Assembly: GCA_963082875.1 (NCBI GenBank)
Contig: OY720103.1
Span: forward strand, 5,704,001-5,768,000
Direction: 5' to 3'
DNA length: 64,000 nt
Source of the DNA: Corella eumyota
Lineage: Eukaryota; Chordata; Ascidiacea; Phlebobranchia; Corellidae
Positions 1 to 12,797 of this stretch are shown here, one piece after another; position 1 is the first letter of the stretch, and every line of letters starts with the position of its first letter. The translations under genes and the position numbers were made by a program. The notes under the pieces are model-generated. The model did no database searches and had not been told where the DNA came from. It saw only the letters and a program-made list of their open reading frames with translations.

Positions 1-1247
1 TGTTACTTTATTTGTAAATTTAATCGTTTAATATAAAAGCCGGCTGAATTTTTATTTAAAAAAAAATTTCAACATGATTTTAACTTTAAAACTGTTAAAG
101 TAAATTTAAGTTTTACAGTTTATAATTTTATTTATATATACCAAATATTTAGCAAAAATTAATAAATATTAACTATTTTTTTATTTTAAATATTATTTTT
201 TTGATTTTTTGATACACCATTTTTGTTATTTAACAAAAAATGTTTAAAGTAAAACTAGATAAAAAAAAGTCGAAAAAAATAGACAAAAAGCCTTAAATAT
301 AAACCACACTTAGTTTACATATACATATAAACAATAAAATCACAGAATTCACTTAATAACTAAATTGTCTGCTAAAAAACGACAAAGCCTTTTTAATGGA
401 ACCTATTTAATTGACAAGTCTCCGCTATCTGACGTTTGATTGACAGCTCTAACAATTGACCCAGGTTATGTTTATTTACATGCCCTTATGATACAACCGG
501 CCGCTCGCTTTGAAATTAGGTCACGTGACCATGCAAACGACAAATTCGAGTGTGACGTAACGACTTGAAGACCAATCAGTCGGGTTTAAGTTTAAAGGGT
601 GACCTCTCTACGACCTGCGTATTATGTTAGCGGATATACTCAATTACCAAATATTGGGTAGTATTTGGACAACATAAATAAGTAACCAAATAGAAAAAAA
701 TTAATTTGGCATAAAAAAAACGGCGCCGAATTTCCTAAATATCAGACGGGCGACTAAATTATATTAAATGTATATTTCCCTGCTTATTGTTACCCAATAA
801 CGTTAACAAGGTAACATATAGAGTAAACAATACATAAGTACCATACCAAAAATTAGGGTTTAAACCAGACTATGAGTAAAAAATGATTACACATGGTTTT
901 ATGGTATATTAATGGTATACTTAACCGTAACGATATGCATTAAATTTCGTTAGTTATGTCTTTTTATTGTCACATTAATAAACCTGTGACCTGAAAATTA
1001 ACAATAATTTAACATTTTACTTATTTTAAGAATTCAAAACACTAATGTAAAGGCTACAGACGAAAAAAAATATTTAAAAAAAATTCGTTTGGTTACCACG
1101 TCATAATATACCATAAAACAATGTGTAAAAGTTGAATAGTTTGGAAATGTTTTAAATCATGATATAAACTATGTCATTTTTTCAATGCACCAACATATCA
1201 TTGCGCAATTCAGTTCGAATTTATTAACGCATATGAAAAACAAAGCC
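1..1247. other. Non-coding AT-rich stretch
   Basis: I see no coding exon here. Bases 480-610 are less AT-rich than their surroundings and hold a CACGTG E-box, a TGACGTAA CRE-like site and an ATGCAAA octamer-like word, which could be a regulatory patch. The rest is A/T tracts. If the start exon at 13.8 kb is real, this lies inside its first intron. Confidence 0.4.
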
Positions 1248-1515
1248 AAGGTAAAGTAATTTTTGAATGTAACTGGCAATCGAACCCAGGACCTTAAGTT
1301 CATGACAAAACAAAAATATTTTAAAGTAAGCAATTAAATGCATTAGGAATCGAACCCTGAACCTTAAGACCACGTCATGGTAATACATCGTTCACCTAAA
1401 TTAATTCTTCAAATGCGCGGCAAATTAAACCCAACCTTAAAAACACCTAACTCAAAGTAATTCTTATAACACATTTGGATTCGAGCCTAAGACCTGAAGA
1501 CCACGTGACGACGGC
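1248..1515 (-). repeat. Four degenerate ~55-75 bp tandem units with tRNA B-box-like core
   Basis: Four successive units share an AAAGTAATTCTT-like lead followed by a tRNA T-arm-like core. The cores, near 1281, 1351, 1426 and 1481, read on the plus strand as CGAACCC or close variants followed by CAGGACCTTAAG-like sequence. On the minus strand the core reads GGTTCGATTCC, the shape of a pol III B box. They resemble the head of the window's SINE, but without its body, and the units differ from each other, so the array is old. Function unknown. Confidence 0.5.
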
Positions 1516-2279
1516 CACCACAACAATTAATTTACGTATTCTGTTTTTAGGAGATTAGTAATTAAGTAAACAAGGAAAATGATTTTGATTTAGATATTGT
1601 TTGTTTGTCTGCGATAACAAGACGAAATGTGACTCATAACTTTGATGTTGTTATTTACGCCTTTAGACGGTAACACAAGGACGCAGAAGTGGGAATGCGA
1701 AGGAATGAAAAACGCGGAAACCTCGGAATCGAAAAACAGAAAAATTATCCTAAAAATTTAACTAACTTTTTTCACTTTTTTTTAAATATTTTTGTTTTTT
1801 GTCTTCCAATTCCGAGTTTTCCCCCATTTTTACTTTCAATTTTTCTTTTTTTGTATATAAAATAAAACTTATATGCACTAAAAAAATTTAACAACTATGC
1901 TTTTAGACTATATGCCTATACCTATAAATTTTTTAATAATAATACTATTGAACTTAATTTTAAATCCAACTATAACAATATCACAATATGTTAATATATT
2001 TATTATTAAAGTTACACATAAAACCCAACTCATATTTTCAATTTTCAATTTCCTTACATTTGCTAATTTTCAATTTTCAATTTCCTTACATTGCTACTAA
2101 ATCAAAATATTAAATACACTTTAAACTTTAATTAAACCTATATACGTTTGAATCTCACACATATGTATATATATATATATACATAAGTATAAATATATAA
2201 ACTGTATATTATCAAAATATGTCGTTAATAAATTGACACTAACTCAAAAACCGAAAGCGACACGAACCATATATATAAT
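1516..2279. other. Non-coding, with short TA repeat
   Basis: Nothing coding is recognised. A (TA)n run lies at about 2165-2182, and a TTTTCAATTTTCAATTTCC-type short repeat near 2035-2090. Confidence 0.4.
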
Positions 2280-2640
2280 TAACAGCGAGCAAATATACTG
2301 CGATCGATCGATCCTTAAAGGCCCGAGAAATTAGAGTCGACCTGTTGACCTCAAAATAAATCGAAACTGGGACTGACTACATTTCGACCAATGCGTTTGA
2401 TTGATGGTAAGATATTGACAGTGATGCGCGTGCGCACACGCCCGGAATCGCGAGCGCGTTGGATTTTTATTTTGCGAGTTAGCGAAGGCGCCATTAGAAA
2501 CGCCGGAGCGGCTTGAATGCGTGATGGATTGGCAGGGCTCGACAATAAATCTCCATTTGGCCTGCCCTTTCTCAGTGCCAGTTATATGGCAAAGCGCTGA
2601 CAGCTTTGCCTAAATAATAGCGCGAGCTCGCAAAAAAATT
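2280..2640. promoter_or_regulatory. GC-richer block with Hox/Pbx-like site
   Basis: This block is clearly less AT-rich than its surroundings. It contains TGATTGATGG at 2398-2407, a close match to the composite Pbx/Hox consensus TGATTGAT, as well as CGATCGATCG. No open reading frame looks genuine. An enhancer is a guess based only on composition and this motif. Confidence 0.25.
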
Positions 2641-5600
2641 CCGAAAACTGTACTTACTACCTACTGAAACCTAGAAAGGCTGACTGTATAAGTAAAAGGC
2701 CCAACTTCGATCAAAAATATCGCAAAAGTTGATGTATAGCTTCTAAGAAGTCAGCTAGGTTGTTTTGCTAAGCCGAACAGCTAAGCTCAACATAAAACGA
2801 CAAGCCCTCATAAATCAATTATTTCGTACGCTGGCACATCGTAATTAATATTCCATTAAGATTCGCTTTTAAAAGGTCCTCAGAAAATACTTGCTTATCT
2901 AATGGAAAACCGTGAAAAGCATAAAAAAATGTCGCGCGACCGTGTAATACAAATGAACAGAAAAACAAATTGATATATATTTCTATCTATATTTTTATTT
3001 ATCCTCGACGTAAATTTAGACGACTTTATAGCTTCGATTAATAGCTTAAAATACAATAAACAATAAGTTGGTTTAATAACAAATAGTATCCTCAATAAAA
3101 GGACAACATTTAAACATAAACATTTTTTTTGTATAAACTAACTGTACTAAAAAGCGTATTTATTTAATTTCAATAATGTTTCTTCGCAAATTAACTTTCA
3201 TTAAGAGTTGTTTTCTGCCCAAAAATAAAAACTATGTCGAAATTAAAAAACGGTCAATCTTTAAAGCTGTATTAGACTTAAGGTTGTCAAAATTCGAAAT
3301 TTTAAGCTATATTTAAATTGCGTGACAGTCACAAATGCCATTCCAAAAACAAGGAAAAAATATATATATATTTAGACAAATACCATTTAAATTGTTTTTT
3401 CTATGCATGGACAGTTTACATACCCCCATAGTAAATCAACTGTCTTTTTTATGCTGATTTTATGTAAAGAAGAGGCCTGTATTTTAAATTTTCAACCTGT
3501 CTACCTGTCTACCTGCCTACTGTTTGCAGTACATATCACTCGCGCGTGCTAGCTTACTACAGAAGTGTCGCCCGCTCTCTCGCGTTGTAAAATCAGTCAA
3601 AAAACTTCCCTTTTTCGCGCTTGTCGCAAAACATCAAACCCTCGTGTTACGTCATAAGACCTCGCTTTGCAAGTAGTATTATTATTTTGTTTCTATGGCT
3701 CTCTACATAAGCAGTTCAACGAAAGGTGAATTGGCCTTTCGCCTAGCGATCGCTCTTGAATAAGTGACTGGGTTTAAGGAGGCTAGGTTTACGGCAGGCC
3801 GTAAAGGTAACACGACCGCGCAAACTGCCCTAAGTAAATAAAATACAGGCCTATCGGGGCACAGATCAAAAAGCCAGCGTCATTGCTAATCCCATTCTGA
3901 CAGCCTCAAATTCAAGACTTGTGTTACAGTGCAAATACAACGGTTGTGACTCAAAAAAAAACAAAGCCAATTAATGAGCATTTGTAAGAAAGCCGACTTT
4001 ACACTTTAAAAAAGACAAAACACACATTTTTGTGTCGAATTAACTGTGTCGAATTACTACCCATAAAAGCACCATGACTAAACTAATTAATATTTAATAT
4101 TTTTCGCGCCGTTTTTAAAAACTAATTTATCCTCAACGTAAGATAACCTGCCTTATAGCCCAACTAACCATAGGGTAACTTGTCCCATTTTTTATAGCAA
4201 AATATTAAATTTATTTAAACTATCATTTTTAAAGCCAGACTACCTTTGTCAGATTGATAAATACGACACCTTAGTGCGGTAACGCAATCAATGCCAGTTC
4301 AATTACAAATATCAGGTTACTCAAAAAGGAAATTAAAACTGCTGTACGATGATAAATTTGAAAAGTAATGGCGGCGGGCCGCAGTAAATCATATTTTGGA
4401 AAACCGCCACAAACGTAAGTGGTTTTATGTTATCGAGTTAACGTGTTGAGCATAAACATACAGGAAATTAAAATAAACGAAATTTTTTATTGGCCCTGAC
4501 CAGTTTTTAAAAAGCTCAATCGATCTTCTAAAATTCTGTGTGTTTTGTCATACTATTCCATAAATTTAGCAACTGGTGTACGTATTAAACCATAATGTTA
4601 ATTTTTTCCATGATATTATCATTAAATAATTACCGTTACTTTATTTAAATATAAGTTAAAGTGTAACAATATTAAAAAATATTAGATTACTCTTTATTAA
4701 ACAATTTTAACTTATTCTATAGTGTACCAATAACTAAATGATAGCGTATATAAACAAAAAAATTCCTATTATTTTTTTAAAAATAGACAGTATTCTGTTA
4801 TTTAGTTAAAGTCATATATTAGCGATATTTTTTTACTCAAAAAATAATTAAGTTGGTGTTACTGAACACTAAAATGGTTTTAACTTCAAATAATTTCACT
4901 TACTTTTTAAGTTATACAACTTTGAAATCCCTGATTGTGATGACGTAAAAAGTACCAGCGTGTATGAAACAATATGGTAACCTGTTTTTTTATATTAATC
5001 ATTGTCCAGCTTTTTAAAAATTAAATTGTAAGTACCACAGACATTTTTTAAAGGTTCTAAAGCCATTTTGTGATTCATTGTCAACCATACTAACGTGCTA
5101 TATACATCACTTACAAAATTACAAAACCCTTTAATTTAACACTTTAATTTTTTAGGCAATTTAAATATAAAAAATGCGGTTTTTTGGTGCTTAGAACCTT
5201 TGTGTGGTCCTATATCATGAATTTGACCGCTAAAACTCGATTATTACATAGGGCGACGAGCCAATTTATTAAAATTAAGTTGTCATTTGAGCGATGCGTT
5301 TTTCTCCGACTTTTTAATTTCGAACAGGTGAAATTCAATATAAGCACAAGCGTTTTCAAGACCCTATCCATAACCATAAAACTGCCAGCCCAACCGCCCG
5401 ATAGAATCCATTTTACGACCCTCTTTTCCGATTGCCAAACCAATCAGTCAAACAAACGGCTAAAAAAATCGTAAAAAAATCCCGGAGTTGTCAAATTGCG
5501 GAAAGGTCGATAATTTTGGCAACAAATTTTCGGTAAATTGTAATCATGATTTATAACAAACAAAAAAAATTGTTAGCTATACTAAAAACTAAAAAACAGA

Positions 5601-6476
5601 CACGTCTAAAAAGCAAGACCAAAATGCCACAATTTTACTAAAGAATTCGAAAAAATATTAGGCCTTACTTAATCTGTATCACGAACAAACCATATTAAGA
5701 TACTATACACTCCATTATCAACAAAGGCTAAGGCCATTAAAGGCTAAATGTTTAGATATATAAACGTTTACAATATATATGTATACAAGTAACTGGGCTT
5801 TAAAGTTGGTCTTGGCACAGTCAAAGATACTATGATAGTAATAAAGCGTTTTACTAAAAATAGTTTTTGTAAATTTAGTTCATGTCCTTGGTAAAAAAAA
5901 ACAAGAAAAAAAAGTTTTGATTATAAACCTTTATACAGCCTTTAAAATAGAGGGCAAAGGTAAGTTACTATTTTTTTTATTTTAAATATATAATTCTTTT
6001 AATTATCCATATTGTATTTTTATCTTCTAAAAATCTTATTTTTGGAGTAAGGGAAGAAAAAATATTTTATTATTTTCTTGTTTTTCTATTTTCTTACCAT
6101 ATTTAAATTTACAATTAACTCCGCTGTTTTTCTCATTTTTCTTTATCCTACATTAAGTGTTACGCCAAATCAATTCAAATTTAAACAATAAAAGCAAAAA
6201 CAGGTGACAGGGCCAAGCTTCGGGGCACCAAAGTGACAACCCCGCGACCTAATCCATCTCCAATTACTCGTTCAAGTCGACCGGAAGTCGTATAATAAGA
6301 GGGGGGCAATAAAACGACAATTCGGACGACGCGGATTGATTGGCGTTAAACAAGGTCAGGAACAAAGGGAAATAGAAACAAAGTGCTTCTTTTTAGTCCA
6401 ACGCTAGATGCAGTCGACTTACAAAGATTTGCACCATTTTATGACGTCATAAACGTGTCGCTTAAAATGTATTTGC
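2641..6476. other. Non-coding stretch, no gene seen
   Basis: No exon with convincing protein sequence was found. Bases 3520-3860 are less AT-rich and include TTACGTCAT, a CRE-like site, and could be regulatory. The short open frames near 5.2-5.5 kb overlap each other on both strands and look random. Confidence 0.4.
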
Positions 6477-6477
6477 A

Positions 6478-6718
6478 CGTATTACCGAAAACCATTTGAC
6501 TGATTGAACATTTTCCGAAATTCGAGATTTTGAAAATGACGTTTTACTGAAATTTAAATCAACGGTTTTCAGAATTTAAAGGTTGTCTTCCAAAAAGGGG
6601 GTAAGGGTAAGAGAGACTTAATAGGAAATGTCTTATTGTCGGTAAAATGCCGCTTTTGGATATACGGTTTTTGGTCAAATGTCTATTAGGTAAAATCGTT
6701 TTTGTTTACATGACTGAA
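6478..6718. repeat. Dispersed CCGAAA palindromic repeat, copy 1
   Basis: Begins with ATTACCGAAAACCATTTGAC and ends with GTCAAATGTCTATT followed by a GTTTACATGACTGAA-like end, so its ends are roughly inverted copies of each other. The same arrangement recurs at 7545-7750. It is probably a degenerate small inverted-repeat (MITE) family. Confidence 0.4.
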
Positions 6719-6780
6719 GGCTTTAGTTTAAATTATCTGTTGTCTTTTGCTAGTTACTATTTTGTAGTATTTACAAGATA

Positions 6781-7060
6781 CCGACAGCGTGGTGTAGTGG
6801 TAAGAACACTTGCTACACCAAACATGTGTGGGTTCAGTTCCCTGATCTCATGCTGGAGCGCCCTTGAGTAATATAAACGGTGTAAACTCCTGCTGAGCCA
6901 GCACTTAATCAGCAGCATATTTATCGGGCAATTATAATCTATAATATTCCAAACTGCCACAGGCAACTCTAGACTGGGTCGGAGTAACTGATGTTACTCT
7001 ATGTTTAAGTCGCGCATTCGACTTTTCCACATCGAGGATAAAGATATATACAAAAATAAT
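6781..7060 (+). repeat. tRNA-derived SINE, near full length
   Basis: The head CGTGGTGTAGTGGTAAGAAC is a tRNA-like A box, followed by a B-box-like GGTTCAGTTCC. The body (CCTGCTGAGCCAGCACTTAA, CTAGACTGGGTCGGAGTAAC) and the tail CACATCGAGGATAAAGATAT plus A-run are present. This is the reference layout for all SINE copies below. Confidence 0.85.
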
Positions 7061-7544
7061 ACACCCAAAACGTTTTTGCTTCTATTACACAAATTTCTAA
7101 AACCACTAGACTAGAGTTATACTGTTAACATTGCTTAAATCTATCAAGATTTTAACCAAACAACTTGCAAATTTTTTAAGCTAATTTTGTACTTTACTTC
7201 ACAAAACTAGGCTACTGTAAATAAAATTTCCATATTTTAAACCACTGACATACCTAACCAAACAGTGCTATAGTAACACACAAAAACTTACAGTACAAAC
7301 CTTAATAAGACTCGACAAGAACTAGCACATAAAAATAGAAATCGTTAAAATTGACATTTTCAAAAAGGGCGCTCGAAAACAAACAAATCAAAACCTGTCA
7401 AAAAGTTCATTAATCAAACTGAGTTTTTCTAATCAACAAGTCCAATTTCTAAGAAATGCTTAATTCCTGTGTGCCAATCACAAGACGTTATAATTACTTA
7501 ATGTTTCGTAAAATTGTGCAATAAAGACTGTTTTTTGAAAACTG

Positions 7545-7750
7545 AAAACGGTATTATCCCGTATAACCGAAAATAATTTGACCGAAAACCCAAATTTTGA
7601 AACCGACTTTTTACCGAAATTTAGGTTGAGTTTTTTAGAAAATAAAAGCATTGTCCAGACAAGGGGGTTTTAATGGATTTGCTTTTTCGGTAATATAATT
7701 TTAAGTCAAATGTCCATTTGGTGAAAAGAATTTCGGTCATATGACAGTAA
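7545..7750. repeat. Dispersed CCGAAA palindromic repeat, copy 2
   Basis: The left end GTATAACCGAAAATAATTTG and the right end TTTCGGTCATATGAC are imperfect inverted repeats. The middle shares AAGGGGG and GTCAAATGTCCATT with the copy at 6478. Probably a MITE. Confidence 0.4.
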
Positions 7751-7781
7751 TCCAACAAAAACACAGAACTGAATTCCTTAA

Positions 7782-7965
7782 AGGGGAACTGAAATAGTAA
7801 AAAATAATTCGTCCAAATTAGTTATTTAAACTGTAACTAACTTATAATGTAATTAAAAAGAATTTCTAGTATGTAATAATAGTGAATTAAAGCGTTAAAC
7901 CGTCTATAACGGCAAAAAATCGCATTTAAAATGTTTCGCCAAAATTTCTTCAGTTCAGTTCCCCT
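7782..7965. mobile_element. piggyBac-type MITE with TTAA target duplications
   Basis: Perfect 12-bp terminal inverted repeats (AGGGGAACTGAA and TTCAGTTCCCCT) are flanked on both sides by TTAA, at 7778-7781 and 7966-7969. TTAA duplication is the hallmark of piggyBac-family transposition. The element is 184 bp, non-coding, and must have been moved by a transposase made elsewhere. Confidence 0.75.
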
Positions 7966-8378
7966 TTAATTTACTGATAAAATTGATTAATTCGCAACGT
8001 TACAGATAATACAAAAAGGTATATTTTTAAATCCCTAAATAACACACATGAATATGATTAATTTAGTTCGGAAATTCGCAGAGCGCATCTCGAAATATCA
8101 GATACTGTCAATTTCTGGAAAAAAACTGCTGATAAATGAGCTAATTTGTAGCTCGCTTTTTCGTCGAAAGAAAGCCATTAAAGATATTACGATATATTGC
8201 TGTCAAAAATCTTGAAACTGATAAATGTGTATCGAGGATTTTTGGTGAATTTTAAAAATAGACATGCCGTATGTGTTCGTTACTGATTATAAAAAAAAGG
8301 ATAATTTTTTTAAAGTTTAGTTTATCGAATAAATTATAAGTAATAATTAATTTACTAAATCAAGTTTTTTTTTTTGAA

Positions 8379-8620
8379 TATATTTTTATCCTCGATGTGG
8401 GAAAGTCGAATGCGCGACTTAAACATAGAGTAACATCAGTTACTCCGACCCAGTCTCGAGTTGCCTGTGGCAGTTTGGGATATTATATAGATTATAATTG
8501 CCCAATAATTATGCTGCTGATTAATTGCTGGCTCAGCAGGAGTTTATACCGTTTGTAGCGCCTTACTCAAGGGCGCTACAGCATGAGATCAGTGGGAATT
8601 AAACCCACGACCTCATGTTA
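8379..8620 (-). repeat. tRNA-derived SINE, lacking its 5' tip
   Basis: Minus-strand copy: the tail (TTTATCCTCGATGTGGGAAA) comes first on the plus strand, followed by the body and AGCATGAGATCAGTGGGAAT. The A-box end is missing. Confidence 0.8.
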
Positions 8621-8670
8621 TTTTACTAATATATGTTTTTTTTATCTTGATTTATATTATAATTAATAAG

Positions 8671-8790
8671 AGAAGGTCGACCTAAACATAATACAATACC
8701 AGTTACCCTGACCCAGCCTTGAGTAGCAATTCAGTTTGGGATATTATAAATTATAATTCCCTGATAATTAAGCTGCTGGTTAAGTGTTGG
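8671..8790 (-). repeat. Old partial SINE (tail half)
   Basis: Degenerate minus-strand copy of the SINE tail and body only, with CCCTGACCCAGCCTTGAGTA and CAGTTTGGGATATTATAAAT. Confidence 0.6.
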
Positions 8791-10292
8791 CTGAAAATTA
8801 CATTGTTTAAACTTTTTAAATACTTTCTTTTAATTAAATAGAAATGTTATCTTTTTTTATTTCTTCAACATTGTCAACTTAAATTAGTAAAATTTAAATC
8901 AATTATAATAGAAAGTTTTCTTAAAAAAAAACAATTAAGTATCTACTATTGTCGCTAATATTATTGTCTTTTTTATATTTTCAAAATATATAAAAATTGA
9001 CAAGGCTGTCTTTACGAAGCTGTTTTTTAATTAATCTGTTGCTAATATTCTAATTTAAAGCTACAATTTACGGTTTTAACATTTAAGTCAATTATAACTT
9101 TACCAAATGCAGAAAAGGGCCATTTTACCTAAGCCTACAGACTTAATATTTAAATTTAAAAGAGAATATGCCACTATCGTAATTATACTGCCTCATTTGA
9201 TCAGTTAACGTTAAGAAGAAAATAACAATTCCGCCTAAAAAGGCCCACAACTCGGCAATACATAAACGCGCGACCTTCAAAACGCAAAAAACGCGCACTT
9301 AAAAGTCTAGAGAAACAGCACCAAAATTCAAGACCCCCCTCAGCGCTGCAGATACACGGTGGCCTATGCCAGACCACATTAAAAATCCAGTTGTAATTTG
9401 AAGTACACAACTTGACAAGTGCGCTGACAGCTCGAAGGAGACGACCAAATGTATGACGAGTGCTATTCGACGTGCCGTGTACCACAACTGGATAAAATTC
9501 CGATTTAATTTACGAATAAACAAGTTAAACAGGAGTTTATAAATAGCATCTCGATGCAGAATTGTTTAAGGTATAATTACGTTAACGTTAAATCGACACG
9601 CGATTAGATTTTTTACTCGTTTACAATTTTAATTTAGTATAATTTAGGTTTACCGAGTGAGGATTTTTAGTGAATAGTCTAGGCTTGTTTTAAAGTCGTG
9701 CAAATTTAAAGAAAATAGAAAATAAAATTTAAGAAACGCAATATAAAGAGAAAATTCTCTTGTCCCTACATTTACCCTTTTTTATTTTTTTCTATCCCCT
9801 TATATACATGCAACCCCATTTGTTAAAGTAGGTCGTAAAACAATTGCTTGAATTTATGTTAAAAAAAAACGATAGTATGGGTGCAGCAATTATTTTTTTT
9901 ACAGTTATCTATGTATAATGGAAGAGACGATGAATAAAAATACATTTATGTTTATGTCTAATTTATTGGCCAACGAAATAAAAAAAAACTGCCGTTTGTG
10001 GTGCGTGGGTAAATTATCAGAAAAAAATATAATTTGAGAGTTGCAACCCTATTACAAAAACTAAAATATCGACTGTAGGGCTGAAATTTTAACAAAATCC
10101 TATAGTTTATTTAATGACACGGTTGCCAAGCCAAAAAGGTATGTAAACTGTAAAAACAAAACTAACGACAAGAGGAAATCATGTTATACCGGAACAACTA
10201 TACAAACAGATACATATATACATCAACATAATTTGTCAGCAAATCTTATGATGTTATCATGGCATATCCGTCGCTTACTTTGATTGGTCATT
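8791..10292. other. Non-coding stretch, no gene seen
   Basis: AT-rich. The block 9200-9500 is less AT-rich and has overlapping minus-strand open frames, but none resembles a known protein and no splice context supports them. Confidence 0.35.
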
Positions 10293-10430
10293 AACCGGCA
10301 GCGTGGTGTAGGGGTTAAAACACTTGCCTTCGCTACATAAAGTACTAGGTTCGATTGCCACTTCTTCCCTTACGATGCCCCCTTAAGTAAGGGGCTATAA
10401 GAAAAATACACTCCTGTTGAGCTTAAAACC
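10293..10430 (+). repeat. Diverged SINE head
   Basis: CCGGCAGCGTGGTGTAGGGG and GGTTCGATTGCC mark the A and B boxes. The body decays after CTCCTGTTGAGC. A minus-strand tRNA-like fragment (GGGATTCGAACCTG) lies nearby at 10638. Confidence 0.6.
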
Positions 10431-10744
10431 GATTGACAACCACATTAAAAATAAATAAATACAAAAAATTCACACATTTTAAAACGCAGTAACTGCAAGT
10501 AAAACATTAAGAGTTTTTACTCGAGACATAGATACATTTTTTTCATTTAAGCTTAAAATTGTTAATAAAACAGGATGTGCAAGTTGGACGTGTATGAGCT
10601 GTCTTTAAATACTTATTGGTTAATCGTAAGAAATTGATGGGATTCGAACCTGAAAACTTTAAGTTCGCCAGCGCAATAAATTTATAAACTAAAAAAGCAT
10701 CCTTTATCGCCACCCAGCGAGTGAATACACACACTTATTGAATT

Positions 10745-12515
10745 GACTAGATAAATCGCAACTTTTAAGTATATTATAATTCACGTAAAGCAAATTTTAA
10801 GTCTATTTATAAGGAAAAATCGCTTTACCAACAGCCATATAAAAAAAGTATTGTAACTTTTGTACAATGTTTTTGGTAAAAATAGCAGAAGTTCGTGAAA
10901 ACGTAAAAATTCATCAAAACTTAAATGATTATTTAAAATACATAAAAAATTAGGCATTTAGCATATCCACCTTAATTTTTTACAGTTCCTTTTTGATTGA
11001 TGGTTGAAAAATACACCACAGTAAATCCTCTATTAACCATTTCACATATGCTGTATTAATGCATCGCTCATGACAATTAGTAGCTCGAGCGTTTGTGTAA
11101 TATAACCTATACACATCGATCACCCCCCTACACAAGTCGGCGATGTCACTTTTAATTGTTTTTCACGCGTCCGATCAATCAGACAGCCAACAACATTACA
11201 ATCCATCATCAAACCTGCGCGCCGTTACAAGCTACCATAACCAGACTGCATTGAATTCAGAAATTTTCGCGATTAATCTTTTCGCGAGTCGAATCGTCCC
11301 CAGAACTATTGTGGAAGAGAAAAATTGATCGAGGGGCTGTTGCTATCAATTTACAGACGCATCGTATTAATAAAGCGAAATCATTAAGGCCTAGATGTCG
11401 TCGATCACGTGAAAATTGATAGATGGTGTTTATCAATGCAAAATAGGCGCGATTACCTTTAACCATTAGCGCGGCATTATCAGTATTAGTCTATTGGCCG
11501 ACAAACTGTATTTTAATTGTTGGAATATAAGGTTGCAACTAGCAACTAATATTTGACCGCGATATTTACCCATGCACCACAAACAGTCTTTTTTTATTAT
11601 AAACGCTTTTAAATTAAATATGCATACATATATGTATCGGCCACCAATCTCTATTTCGCATAGATGGCAAAAATTGCGTTTGATAGTGTGGCTATACCGA
11701 TCATGGCAGCGGACTTGAGCCGCGCCAATGCTACACTTTTTCTTCTGTAAGTCTGGGGTTTACCAATAACTCAAAAACACGTACAAAGAGCACATCTTTT
11801 CACAACAAAAATATAAAAACCTAAAACCTTAAGGTGGACAACGATGACAAAAATTCACGTTTAAATTTTAAAAATAAAGCATGATTTTTTTTAAACAAAA
11901 CCATTTGACTCGCAAAAAAATTGCATACCTAAACACATAAACACCAATTACAAATTATATAAATGACACAAGATGGCTTAAAGTGACTCTAAGTGACTTA
12001 ATAATAGCCGTTTTCAATAATTTATGACGTTTTTAAACCATATTGGAATTTTCGGTATTGTATTTTTACAAGGCTGACATGCGTTTGAACTATAACTGAA
12101 CTCGTCTCTAAAAAACAAGCGCTTTTTCGTAGGAACAAAACGCTCAAGACCTCTTATAACACATCTGTGTTGGGTGCGGCGCATATACTCGAGGATTTTG
12201 ATTGATAGCTAGGTTGTAGGTAGGCCAACGCAAAACTAGGCCATGTCGACAAGTCATTCGCGCAAAAAAAATCATATAAAACCACGTGTAAAAAATGTAT
12301 AATTTATATTGTTTGTTTCAACTGCTTTAAAGATGAACTTAGTTTTGCCATTTGTTCATCTGCAATATATTATTGTTTGTGGTATCGTTTTTAAACTGGT
12401 ACTGTTAATGGTCCATGGAAAATAAAAAAAAAAACTTCCAAAAAGATAAATAGTGTTTTTGGGGACCTATGATTTAAAATATAACCACAATATTTCTAAA
12501 TACAGAGGTATGTAA
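10745..12515. other. Non-coding stretch, no gene seen
   Basis: No convincing exon. Bases 11100-11560 are less AT-rich and could be regulatory, given CATCGATCACCCCCC and CGCG-containing words. The short frame at 11664-11750 ends at a TAA that overlaps a GTAAGT donor-like word. I cannot assign it. Confidence 0.35.
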
Positions 12516-12517
12516 TA

Positions 12518-12797
12518 TCGGCAGTAAGGTGTAGTGGTAAGAACACTTGCTACACCACCATAAAGTCGTGGGTTCAATCCCCACGGCTCTCCCTTGTGTA
12601 AGGCGCTATAAACGGTATAAACTCCTGCAAAGCCAGCACTTAATCAGCAGCATAATTACAGGGCAATTATAATCTCTATAATATCCCAAACTGCTAAAAG
12701 GCAACTCGAGACTGGGTCGGAGTAACAGATGTTACTCTATGTTTAGGTCGCACATTCGACCTTCCCACATCTAGAATAAAGATATAAACAAAAAAAA
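12518..12797 (+). repeat. tRNA-derived SINE, near full length
   Basis: Head AAGGTGTAGTGGTAAGAACA, B box GGTTCAATCC, full body, and tail ending in an A-run. A short deletion lies in the linker after the B box. Confidence 0.85.

Noticed and set aside
5184-5474. Open frames on both strands of the same segment
   Set aside because: Mirror frames over a low-stop region; no family resemblance.
6781-6870. tRNA gene
   Set aside because: A and B boxes are present but the molecule does not fold as a full cloverleaf, and it is followed by the SINE body and tail in dozens of copies.
6757-6966. Open frames inside SINE copies, here and in many other copies
   Set aside because: They recur wherever the SINE is inserted and are not genes.
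9201-9523. Overlapping minus-strand open frames of 74-94 aa
   Set aside because: Two frames overlap each other, the composition looks random, and neither has splice context or recognisable motifs.
11664-11750. Short plus-strand frame MAKIAFDSVAIPIMAADL
   Set aside because: Only 28 codons, no relatives recalled and no partner exon; left unannotated.
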